Shown in pieces: positions 10,691-19,013 of a stretch of DNA of 30,883 nucleotides. Position 1 is the stretch's first letter, and each line of letters starts with the position of its first letter. The stretch is from Entrophospora sp. SA101. Taxonomy: Eukaryota; Glomeromycota; Glomeromycetes; Entrophosporales; Entrophosporaceae. The notes below the pieces were generated by a model that did not search any database, was not told the origin of the DNA, and was given only the letters and a program-made list of their open reading frames with translations. The stretch is from the NCBI GenBank assembly GCA_958430865.1, contig CAUDNR010004393.1, forward strand, positions 1 to 30,883. The letters run 5' to 3'. The translations under genes were made by a program, and so were the position numbers.

Positions 10691-11008
10691 GATATTATTA
10701 ACAAACTAAAAAGACCCCCCAAGTGCAGACCCCCAATAATAAATGCACACTCTCATCCATTCCAAGTTCATGATTAGAGATAAATGCGCGCACGCACACA
10801 CGCACGCACACACGCACGCACTCTGCACTGCACGAAAAATAGTTAAAGAATATAAAAAAATAATTATTATATATAATTAACAAAAAAATAATAACGATAT
10901 TATATAATTAACAAAAAGATATTATTAACAAACCAAAAAGATTAAAAATAATTAAATATATGAAAAAATAATAGTGATAATTAACAAACTAAAAAGATAA
11001 AAAAAAGC
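10691..11008. repeat. Three copies of a TTAACAAACTAAAAAGA repeat
   Basis: GATATTATTAACAAACTAAA at 10691 recurs at 10918 with one change and, shortened, at about 10976 (GATAATTAACAAACTAAAAA). Between the first two, related ATATTATATAATTAACAAAA units occur. This looks like local segmental duplication in low-complexity DNA. Confidence 0.6.
10787..10821. repeat. CACGCACGCACA tandem repeat
   Basis: About three imperfect 12-bp units of alternating purine-pyrimidine sequence, much richer in GC than its surroundings and of a kind able to adopt Z-DNA. Confidence 0.8.
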
Positions 11009-11325
11009 TATACTAGTAAAATAACTGATTAAATTATCGGAATTGGAAGAGTCAAGAGAAAGTCTGATAGAAAAATTTCCGTAATGATAAAAAGTTGATC
11101 GACGTAATAACAAATAATCAAATAAATTCTATTTGAATAGGTTGTTGTTTTGGGAGGATCCTCAAAATGCATTGCTTAAAGAACATCCAGAAAATTGGTT
11201 TAATGTAAATTTGTGGGGATCCCTCAGAGACCTCATCATTAGAAATGTACCTGGATTTGACAATATAAGGTATATCACCTATCTTCTTGTAGTCACTATT
11301 TTACAACATCTGTATTAATATACTG

Positions 11326-11454
11326 TAAAGACTAGTGCTGTAATCCAAAAAAGGAAAAAGTATGGTTGCAAAAGTGGTTGCAAAGGTAATTGCAATCACT
11401 TTTTATATGCTGTAATACAATTACTGCCATCATAATTTATGGCACTAGTCTTTA
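11326..11454 (+). mobile_element. hAT-like MITE, copy 1
   Basis: 129 bp with terminal inverted repeats TAAAGACTAGTGC / GCACTAGTCTTTA, flanked by the perfect 8-bp target duplication ATATACTG (11318-11325 and 11455-11462). An 8-bp duplication fits the hAT superfamily. It lies in the first intron of the broken gene. It differs from copy 2 mainly by a 12-nt internal duplication around AAGTGGTTGCAA. Confidence 0.85.
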
Positions 11455-11888
11455 ATATACTGTAATTATTATTAGATCAGAAACATGTAGCAAATCCTCT
11501 TCAAAACGTAAAAACTTGTTTCAAAAATTAAACCAAAAGAAAAAATTTGGTAGAAGAATAGATGGCATAATATCTAAAAAAAAATGGTGAATATGGTGCT
11601 GATGAAGCTGCCAATGGATGGTATGATGAAACTGAAACTAAATATTTGAAAAACTGATAAAGGTACTTAAAGAAATGTTCACAGACCTATCAAAAAAAAT
11701 AGACAATAAATTTGATCTACAAATACATGGAAATTTACATCTAGGTAAGTTAATTGTTTCATTGGGATTGCATACCTTAAGCTACTTATTTATTTTATCA
11801 TATCATTAATCATCCATTTGATGTAATCATCTACAGGAAGGTACCAACAGATGGTCAGAATGTACTCACCTTGTGGGTATGTTATGAT

Positions 11889-12008
11889 TAAAGACTAGTG
11901 CTGTAAATTATGATGATGGTAGTAATTGTATTACAGCATATAAAAAGTGGTTGCAATTACCTTTGCAACCATACTTTTTCCTTTTTTGGAATACAGCACT
12001 AGTCTTTA
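11889..12008 (-). mobile_element. hAT-like MITE, copy 2 (opposite orientation)
   Basis: 120 bp, the reverse complement of copy 1 apart from small differences, with ends TAAAGACTAGTGCTGTA and TACAGCACTAGTCTTTA, and a perfect 8-bp duplication GTTATGAT (11881-11888 and 12009-12016). Removing the element and one duplication rejoins the host reading frame (C-G-Y-V-M-I-M-R-K), so it disrupted coding sequence. Confidence 0.9.
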
Positions 12009-12364
12009 GTTATGATCATGAGAAAAGAAAAGATTCAAGAGGTTCCAGAATCAATAGAAGAAATCAATAAGCTTTTATTATTAATAGCAATGAATATTCA
12101 GGAAATGGTAATATTCACTATTTCTTTTGGCTTGCTATTTATTATAGGTTAACATTTATTTATTTATTATTTTTTTTTGCAATTTCATGTGTCTAGTTGA
12201 TTGTGAAAAAGTTGAACAATATAATTAGCACAAAAGTGGATTCAAAAGATAAGTTCCTGGAAGAGATTGAGGAGATTTATAATGATCAAACCACCAAAAG
12301 AGTTTTTGGTGGAACATTCACCACACCAATTAACAATTGTGCATTGTTATTATTTGAAAGATAA

Positions 12365-13138
12365 TTGATATTTGTCTGCCTGTTAAGAAAACTATTTTAA
12401 AAGAGTCTTTATTGAGGAGTTGTGTGATCTTTAAAAAATTGAAATTGTAATTGAATTGATTGTAAATGCTAAAACTGAATAAGTTATATTGAAAAATAAT
12501 ATGTGAATAATAAAAATTGCTAGTATCTTGAATGTATATAAATATGAAACACTGTACATTATCTCACACCACTACATTGTGGAATAATGAGCAGGTTGAA
12601 GAATTCCTTTCAAATCTAAACCATACATGTTAGCCAAAATTAATTCTATTAGTAAATGATCATTGTCAAATTCAAAATGCCAAAATAGCTTTTCATAATA
12701 GCTGAAATTAATTTCAATAGCGGCCAAAATTGTATCCAAAATTATTTGAATTCCTTGATTCAATAGCCAAAATTCTGGGTAGTTTTTTTAAAATAATTAA
12801 TATAGAGAATATGGAAAGCCAGAATGTGGCCAAAATATTTGGCAAATGCAAAAACAATTTTGGCTAACATGCATGTATGATCTAAACTAAGATCATGGGT
12901 CATAAAATAATGAAAAAATGAAAAAATGAAGTTTTTTTCAGAGTAATTATGATTGACAATCAATCTAATATGAGAATTTCCAGTTACAGTCAAACCTTGT
13001 CATAATAATAATCATATTACTAAATTTTGATCCCTGAAATTCTGGTAATACCAATGTTCACTTGGTCTGGTTTTGTTGCAGCACTCCACATATAATAATA
13101 ATAAATATTTTATGTTATATATAGTGATTAGTGTACCT
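12365..13138. other. Gene-free stretch with TAGCCAAAATT inverted repeats
   Basis: No gene is seen; the open frames here are uninterrupted only because of AT-rich repeat sequence. It contains the inverted-repeat element at 12622-12879 and the solitary pogo-type end CAGTCAAACCTTG at 12987. Confidence 0.45.
12622..12879. mobile_element. Inverted-repeat element (TAGCCAAAATT family)
   Basis: CATACATGTTAGCCAAAATT (12622-12641) faces AATTTTGGCTAACATGCATG (12856-12875), inverted copies apart from a CATG duplication in the right arm. Several GCCAAAAT words lie between. The same CATACATGTTAGCCAAAATT recurs at 26391-26410 together with AATGCCAAAATAG, so it belongs to a dispersed family. Target duplications were not identified. 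Confidence 0.55.
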
Positions 13139-14393
13139 TAATATAGTAATGATCCAATTGCTATTCATTTGGGAGCAATTTTCATATTTTACGGCAAAAA
13201 AACAATCAAGTAATCATCAAGAGAACATTTCAAGACATGATAATGACTGGCAAAAGCTTAGCCCAGAAAAGCAAGCTTATGAATGGTTTGGATCAGTTAT
13301 AGAAGTAGTTAAATCACCTAATAATAATAGTAACTCCATAATTGTAGTTGGAGCACCAGGGTATAGTAATAAGAAACAAACAGTTGGTAAAATATATGGA
13401 TTTGAAATGATTAATACTACCAACAAAATTATTAAATCTTTTGATAAATTTGATTGAGTGGGACTAGTGAATTCCAGGCATTTGGAAGGTAATTAGTCCA
13501 AACATATATATATTAAAAAATAAATATGAGGAGAAGAATAACAATAATGATTCTTTTTTTATAGTTTAATAATTTCAAGCAATTTCTTAAATAATGGAAA
13601 GAATTACATCCTTATCACTTCAAAATCAGAGGTACATTAAATGATCATTGAATGATGTTTTATTAATATTTATTTAAGTTGATAGCAAATTAATCAAAAT
13701 ATATTTACAATATACAATAATCGTATAATGGACTGTTTCCTGGTTACAAGATATGGCAAGCAGGTGCAGTGAGATTATTAGATTTGGATTATATTAAACA
13801 AGGAGCTTTACTATATAATCTGATGAAGTAATGAAAATCGGAAATGGGTTATTATTGATAAAATATGGGCCAGAAAGTTCATCACATCTTGGTAGTTCAG
13901 TATATTGGGATGAAATTGATAGGTTGTTATTTGTTTCAGAGCCATTTACATTTTAGGGTAATTAAAAATATTCAAGTTTGTTAATATTTGGAAAATAAAA
14001 AAGTTAATGTACAATTTTTTCTGATCAAATTATAGAATCAGGAAGAGTTTATAAATATGCTATAAGTCCATCATTATTTTACAATTATAATAATGTATCA
14101 TCACCATCACCACCATTATCATCATTATTACATAGTGAGAGTATTGAAGTCATTCCTAAGGAATGCATAAATGGAAACAACAACACAAGATTTGGAAGTA
14201 AAATAATAAAAAATGATTTTAATGGGGATGGTAAAAAGGATTTATTGATTGCTGCCAAGCATTCCAGTACTTCCTCAAGGTATTTATAATTATAATGATA
14301 TTGATTATTATTAATTTAAAAAAATCAATTTATTTAGCTTTTAATTAATTAATTTTTTAGATTGGGAGGTAGTGTTATGATAAATTTGAGCTA
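13139..14393 (+). pseudogene. FG-GAP beta-propeller (integrin-alpha / GPI-PLD-like) gene remnant
   Basis: Successive FG-GAP repeats can be read: YEWFGSVIEVVKSP with IIVVGAPGYSNKKQTVGKIY, then in a shifted frame FQAFG, which an intron with a ttttatag acceptor at about 13564 joins to SLIISSNFLNNGKNYILI. Further on come WQAGAVRLLDLDYIKQG, SSSHLGSSVYWDEIDRLLFV, GRVYKYAISPS, and NTRFGSKIIKNDFNGDGKKD with LLIAAK, whose DFNGDGKKD is a calcium-binding loop. LGGSVMI follows the last intron. Stops (TGA after KFD at 13455, TAA after YNLMK) and frame changes show it is not functional. The arrangement is like the C-terminal propeller of glycosylphosphatidylinositol phospholipase D; the catalytic N-terminal domain is not present upstream. 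Confidence 0.65.
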
Positions 14394-14671
14394 ATCTTAA
14401 CTTTTATAATTAGAATTTATTATTTTATTAAAAATTTAATTTATTTAAATTATTATTATTCCCTCCTTTATTTATTTTAGAATATGTAGGTTATTTTTTT
14501 AATAAAATAAAAGAATAAGTCATTATTAATGATTTAATAGTGTTGTTCAAATGTACTATATAACAGATAAATTATAAATCTTTAAAGCCGTTGCGACCAC
14601 CATAAGATCACATTATTAAAATCCAATAAGAAATGACAGTTAAATTAACAAATAAACAAATAAACTGTTAC
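14394..14671. other. AT-rich spacer
   Basis: Low-complexity A/T DNA with ACAAATAA repeats near 14650. No continuation of either neighbouring pseudogene could be read. Confidence 0.4.
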
Positions 14672-14817
14672 CTTATTTTTTGATTCACCTTGAATATCTT
14701 TTGCTGGGTCAACGTTACCATTTGGTTTTACACCAAAATGCCAACAAAATATTTCCAAATCCTTTTCACCTAAAAGTCTTTTAATTTCCAATTCTTCCCA
14801 TACAGCAAATGCCCCTT
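14672..14817 (-). pseudogene. Orphan exon of a SPATA20/YyaL (DUF255) homologue
   Basis: One exon between a tttttag acceptor and a GTAACAG donor reads EGAFAVWEELEIKRLLG, KDLEIFCWHFGVKPNGNV and DPAKDIQGESKNK. This matches the conserved block G-A-F/Y-x-V-W ... G-N-V-D-P-A-x-D of the thioredoxin-fold plus six-hairpin family that includes spermatogenesis-associated protein 20. No flanking exons (HFEKMLYDQ upstream, NVL downstream) could be found within reach, so it is probably a gene fragment. The segment at 14995-15120 contains a weak minus frame that does not clearly belong. Confidence 0.6.
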
Positions 14818-15309
14818 CTAAAAATGTATGCGAATATACAAATAAATATTTTTTATTATTATGAAAAAATGAATAGCCGTAACTATATAGAAATATTAGA
14901 ATTGCATGTTTATAATAAATTTAATGGAAGAGGGTATTTGTTTTAAGATGATAATGACATAAGAATCTGTTAAACAATCTTCCACCTTGACCATACGCAA
15001 TGGCAAAACTTACATCAAACATCCTCAGTTCAGGAATCCAATTAAGAATTTTGTGATGACTGGTGTAATTGCGGAGACAGTTATAAAAGTTCGTCCAAAT
15101 CCAAAACTGAAAAAATTACCATAGTTGATTGCTTGTTTGTGATTTGCATCCTCGATTTGTAATTAAAAGCACAATAAAAATTAATAAAGCACTTATGGTC
15201 TATAAAATAAATTTTCACACATACTGACCTTTACTGACGAAGAGTAAGTATAACAAACTTTGCCCACAACAATGGTCAAAAAGAGTTCAGTTGATAATCA
15301 AGTCCCTTT

Positions 15310-15525
15310 AGCCATGCACCTACAAAACATACTTCTTAGGCTTTATCAACCTATGAAATATGCTTTTTCGGATTCTCACCACCTACAAAACATGTATTGC
15401 ACACGTTTTTTCGGCTTCTTGGCACCGGCCCTGTGCACCTCAAAACATAAATATTTCTCAGATTCTCACCACCTACCAAAACACAATAAGTGTTTCTCGG
15501 TTTCTCGGCTTCTTGGCAGATCTAG
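15310..15525. repeat. Degenerate tandem repeat, about 87-bp higher-order unit
   Basis: CGGATTCTCACCACCTACAA at 15369 recurs at 15456 as CAGATTCTCACCACCTACCA, with half-unit TTCGGCTTCTTGGCA versions at about 15411 and 15501 and an earlier CACCTACAAAACATACTTC at 15318. The block is more GC-rich than its surroundings. A 114-codon frame through it is a by-product of the repeats. Confidence 0.75.
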
Positions 15526-16242
15526 ATCTAAGGGAATATTAAAAATATTTCCTTCGACTTCGATCAGGGAAACTTGTATCATCAAAGATAAGAGAAAAGA
15601 GTAACGCGAAAATCACGAGTGATGAAATGATATGGTCTGGTCAATAAAAATATATCATATACTGGGGTGTTACACATTAGTATAAACACAAACATATTAA
15701 TATATAAAAAATCATATACTGCTGATCAATAGATGTAATATAAAAAATAAACAAAATTCCTCCATACCTATCAAATAGACCTCTGTTTAAAATTAGTATA
15801 TAAGTACTATATACATAACTTATACTTCAAAATAAAAGTTTGTTTTTTTGTTTTTTTGTTTATAAAAAAAAGTTGTATGCAAAAAAAAGTTTTAAACAAA
15901 AATAGAAAAAAAATTTAATAAAGTTTTTAAAAATCTAAAACCTTTAAGTGGAAGTATATGTTCCAAACTTTTATTTGATACTAATTTTATAACTCTAGAA
16001 AAGAATTGATGGACTAGATAGATTTTGAAGATTTCGTAGATATATATATATATATATATGTGAAATCCGTTTTAGAAAGATCATAACATTTCTAATCTAA
16101 AAAAATTCTGCAAAATCTTACATAATGACATTGTATGAAATTTACATTATTTGGTAGCTCAGGTTATTATGTTCATGAGTATAAAAATTAGTGTTTTTGT
16201 ACTATCTCAAGCTTGTTTAATTTTAAAGAAGTATATACCACA
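15526..16242. other. Gene-free AT-rich stretch
   Basis: No gene is seen. It contains a (TA)n run at about 16040-16059, poly-T/poly-A tracts around 15840-15910, and at 15604-15632 a lone GTAACGCG...GAGTGATGAAAT word related to the element that starts at 16261. Confidence 0.4.
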
Positions 16243-16260
16243 AAAACGTAACACATAATA

Positions 16261-16626
16261 CATAATTATGAAATTAGTTACGCGTGATGAAATTAATTAC
16301 AGGCGATGAAATTAATTACAAGTGACGAAATTATCCATTGCAGAAGAAATTAAAATAATTTCACGCATAATAATAAATAAATAAATGCTTTGTTTTGCTT
16401 ATAAAAACACTTTTGTAGTTAGAAGAAATTAAACAGTAGGGATTAGAGTGATATATAACTCTGAAGTTTTGTTTATTTGCTTTGGTATTAACCAGTGTAG
16501 TGTTTATAGAAAATTTTCAGTTTCTTTGATTTCAAATAGCATTCATTCTGTATTATGATATTTCCATTAATTCATTCATTGTTATTCATAATTAATTTCA
16601 TCACCCATAATTAATTCATAATTATA
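16261..16626. mobile_element. GTGATGAAATTAATTAC inverted-repeat element
   Basis: The left arm (16261-16300, CATAATTATGAAATTAGTTA then CGCGTGATGAAATTAATTAC) is an inverted near-copy of 16587-16626. Just inside the left arm the unit GCGATGAAATTAATTACA is repeated in tandem about three times with drift (16284-16334). The element has no coding capacity and its target duplication is not clear. Confidence 0.6.
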
Positions 16627-16731
16627 TTTTTAAAAAGAAAAAGTGGCAATTAATTACAATAATTATGAATTACCTTTTATTATTTATTATTATTTCGGTC
16701 GTGTTTACTTCGTCGAAAATTATTTCGTTGA

Positions 16732-16899
16732 CAATCATTTCGTCGAAAGTTTGTTTCATCGAAAGTTCGTTTCGTCGAAAATTATTTCACCCTCGAGCCA
16801 GAGACCGAACGAGTTAGATGCGAGGAGTGTGGGAAGTTAGTTAAGAAATTAAGTGAGGAAAGCGGGGTGTGTGGGAAGTGTGAGGAGAAATTTGTTTAA
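16732..16899 (+). CDS. Small zinc-ribbon frame inside a repeat element
   Basis: In the frame open since a TGA at 16729, the sequence reads SFRRKFVSSKVRFVENYF, then TLEPETERVRCEECGKLVKK, then LSEESGVCGKCEEKFV and a TAA. The two CxxC pairs (CEEC and CGKC) make a compact zinc ribbon at the C-terminal end. There is no clear start codon in frame, and the N-terminal half is translated from the inverted-repeat arm. It is either the last exon of a gene captured by the element or a remnant. Its GC content is visibly higher than its flanks. I recognise the motif only as a generic zinc ribbon. Confidence 0.4.
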   Translation, partial: QSFRRKFVSSKVRFVENYFTLEPETERVRCEECGKLVKKLSEESGVCGKCEEKFV

Positions 16900-16955
16900 T
16901 GAAGTTTTTTTTTTGTGACGAAATGAACTTTCGATGAAACAAACTTTCGACGAAA
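16738..16955. mobile_element. TTTCGTCGAAA hairpin element
   Basis: The 39-nt arm at 16738-16776 (TTTCGTCGAAAGTTTGTTTC then ATCGAAAGTTCGTTTCGTC) is reverse-complementary to 16917-16955 with one mismatch. The 140-bp centre carries the zinc-ribbon frame. The arm itself is built of repeated TTCRTCGAAA palindromes, with two further units to its left (16708-16740). The sequence following the right arm (ATGAATCAAACCCATA) is shared with positions 37-52. Confidence 0.8.
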
Positions 16956-17372
16956 TGAATCAAACCCATACAAATATTTGAAATAATGAGCATTCAAAAT
17001 AATTACGAGTATCCGAAATAATATTCGAAATTCGTAATTTTGAATTAACAAATATTCGAATATGGAATTATAATTACGTTTAGGAACCCTATACGAGATC
17101 ACTTCTTATGATAACAAAAAGGAACCATTTTTTTACATTTATTAATATGATGTTCTATAATAATTGTTACATTGTAATTGTCTAAAATTAGGAAATGTAA
17201 AAAATGTTATAATCATATTTGAAGAAACAAGACATGTAGGTCTAGCATAGCAGAGACTGTTGGGTTTTATAAGCATGAGATTTGGGTAAAAAATCCTCTT
17301 TTATTAAATTATAATAGTTTAAATACAAAATAATGTACAAAAAATAATAAATAAAATATATGAAAAATAAAT
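16956..17372. other. Gene-free AT-rich stretch
   Basis: Contains TATTCGAAAT/ATTCGAATA words near 17020-17060, perhaps decayed repeat units, and the probable 3' flank of the minus-strand RRM gene ending at 17373. No gene is seen. Confidence 0.4.
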
Positions 17373-18806
17373 TTATAAATGATTTATTTGTGAAGTGTGA
17401 ATGTTGTTAAATGATGGTTTGTTATAATAAGGGGCATTGTATTGAGGAAAAAAGTTATTCGGATACATTTCCGAATATGATTGATTGGGAATTATATTAA
17501 TATTAATGTCCTTAGTTGATGAATTATTGTAGTTTGAATTTCTTTGTAATTCCACGTTATTTGAAACTATTAAGTTTGGTTGTAGTAGTGGATTTGAATT
17601 AACACTGTTGGAAAGTTTGTTTTGCTGTTGATATTGCGGTATTGAATTAAGCAAATTTGCAAGAGAAACAAAATCAAAGCTTTTCAAAAAGTTAGGATCG
17701 ATCTTGGACATATCAATATTTGGATAATTAGAGTTAGTAAGCTCGGGAGAAATAGGTTTATTGTTATAATCACGTGATAATCTCTGTTCAGCGGCATTAA
17801 AGTCTTTATTTGGAATTTTATAAGGATTTGGTCGGTTCATTGATCGTTTTTCTTTAATTTTATCATGACGGTGAGGTTCACCATAATTTTTCTTTTCATC
17901 AATTTCCTTTTGATACGAACAATAATGATCAAGGTCGACGTAATAATTGGTAACAGGCGAGTATTCTCTATCGTAATCAATTTGAGGCTTTTGGGCTTTT
18001 CCTTGGATTGAAAAATTATGATTATGATTATGATTATGATTATGATTATGATTATGATTATGATTATGATTATGATTATGATTATGATTACGATCATGAT
18101 TACGATTATGATTATGGTGTTTTTTATTACGGAATACTTCTAATACTATGTACAATGACAACAACAACGACAACAATAAATAATAACAATGTTAGTTACA
18201 GTATTGAAAGTTAAATAAATAAATTTGGTTGATATTCTATATTAATATTAATTATTTACCTAGTCTTGATCCATTGAAAATTCTACCATTTTCTTTTTCA
18301 ATTGCATTCTTTACACTTTCAACATTTTTGTATTGAATTAACGCATGATTATACACATTTCTATTAACAAATATTTGTAATATTTCACCATATTGACTAA
18401 AAATATCGTAAAACAAAATTTCCCATTTATTATTTGTAAGAAACAAATTTTTCAAGAACAAACATGTACCAACAGGTAAATCTTGAATATCTGGATTATT
18501 TAATTTAAGTGATTTAATTAACGGGATTTTATGGTTATTAGTAGTTATATTAGTTGTTGATGATAACAATGGTTCATTTTTTACAATAACATTTTGTGAT
18601 GATGAATCTTGAGCATTATAGAATCTATCCTTGGATAAAGAATATTCGTTATATGGTAAGACAGTAGTAGTCTTGGATGTATTATTTTTCGGTTGTGAAA
18701 CAAGTTGCCTTATGTCTTGTTTTCGATTTTGATTCATAATAGAAGTATTAATAGATGAAGTCATGTTGACATTATATTTATCACTAGATTGAATAGGCTT
18801 TACCAT
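17373..18806 (-). CDS. RRM RNA-binding protein, Nab3/hnRNP C-like, with His-Asn repeat
   Basis: Two exons, 18806-18260 and 18145-17373, close in phase to 439 residues. The intron splits the fourth strand of the RRM (...NGSRL / VLEVFRNKK), strong support for the model. The RRM spans about 114-190: RNP2 is CLFLKNLF, RNP1 is NHALIQYK, and SQYGEILQIFVNRN is typical of Nab3/hnRNP C-type RRMs that read short U-rich RNA. The N-terminus is Ser/Thr/Asn-rich and probably disordered. After the RRM comes an Asn-His dipeptide run (about 192-226), then a charged linker, then an Asn/Gln/Pro/Tyr-rich C-terminus with PEFVSLANLL-like DFVSLANLLNSIPQYQQQ. A nuclear RNA-processing or termination role is inferred from the RRM. 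The His-rich repeat could drive condensation or metal binding. Confidence 0.8.
18016..18112. repeat. (ATTATG)n hexanucleotide repeat in coding sequence
   Basis: About 16 ATTATG units encode the Asn-His run of the RRM protein on the minus strand. Two CGATCATGATTACGATT-type interruptions lie near the upstream end. The repeat gives long open frames in several registers, but only the His-Asn register is continuous with the RRM. Confidence 0.9.
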
Positions 18807-19013
18807 TTTTTTTTTTTTAATTCGAAAGAATATTATAATTTTATATATCAATATTATTAATATATATTTTTTTAAAAAAAAAAAAAAATTTCAGACAAAA
18901 AAATTTGGAATCGGTCATCTATTTATTGAAAAAATAAATATGTCACACGACTAACCACGTGATCATTTGATTAATAATCACAAACAATTACTGCTACGTA
19001 TTCGTATTATTCA

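Larger units (their letters stand above)
10164..11140. other. Gene-free AT-rich stretch with local repeats
   Basis: No gene is seen. It holds the CA/CG-rich tandem at 10787-10821 and the GATATTATTAACAAACT repeats listed separately. The final bases contain the acceptor (tttgaatag) for the broken gene beginning at 11141. The exon upstream of that acceptor was not found. Confidence 0.4.
11141..12364 (+). pseudogene. Broken gene of a lineage-specific family, interrupted by a MITE
   Basis: Four exons can be traced: 11141-11269 (LFWEDPQNALLKEHPENWF, WGSLRDLIIRNVPGFDNIR), 11476-11744 (RKNLFQKL, RRIDGIISKK, YGADEAANGW, VLKEMFTDLSKK, NLHLG), 11837-12107 (RYQQMVRMYSPCGYV, then KIQEVPESIEEINKLLLL) and 12197-12364 (LIVKKLNNIISTKVDS to a TAA). 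Order and motifs match a hypothetical-protein family I associate with Rhizophagus (WSVNLWGS, GRR.DGI, E(F/Y)GA.EAA); its function is unknown. Damage: an extra A in the ISKK poly-A run, a second frame change near TKYLKN, and a 120-bp MITE in codons of exon 3. Another MITE lies in intron 1. Splice sites are still good, so it may be transcribed. Confidence 0.75.

Noticed and set aside
10698..10883. Val-Arg/Cys-rich minus frame
   Set aside because: Generated by the CACGCACA tandem repeat.
15260..15604. 114-codon + frame
   Set aside because: Its repeats (SDSHHL) mirror the DNA tandem array; no domain.
18008..18214. Asp-Tyr repeat frame on the + strand
   Set aside because: Antisense reading of the hexanucleotide repeat; the minus frame joins an RRM in phase across an intron.
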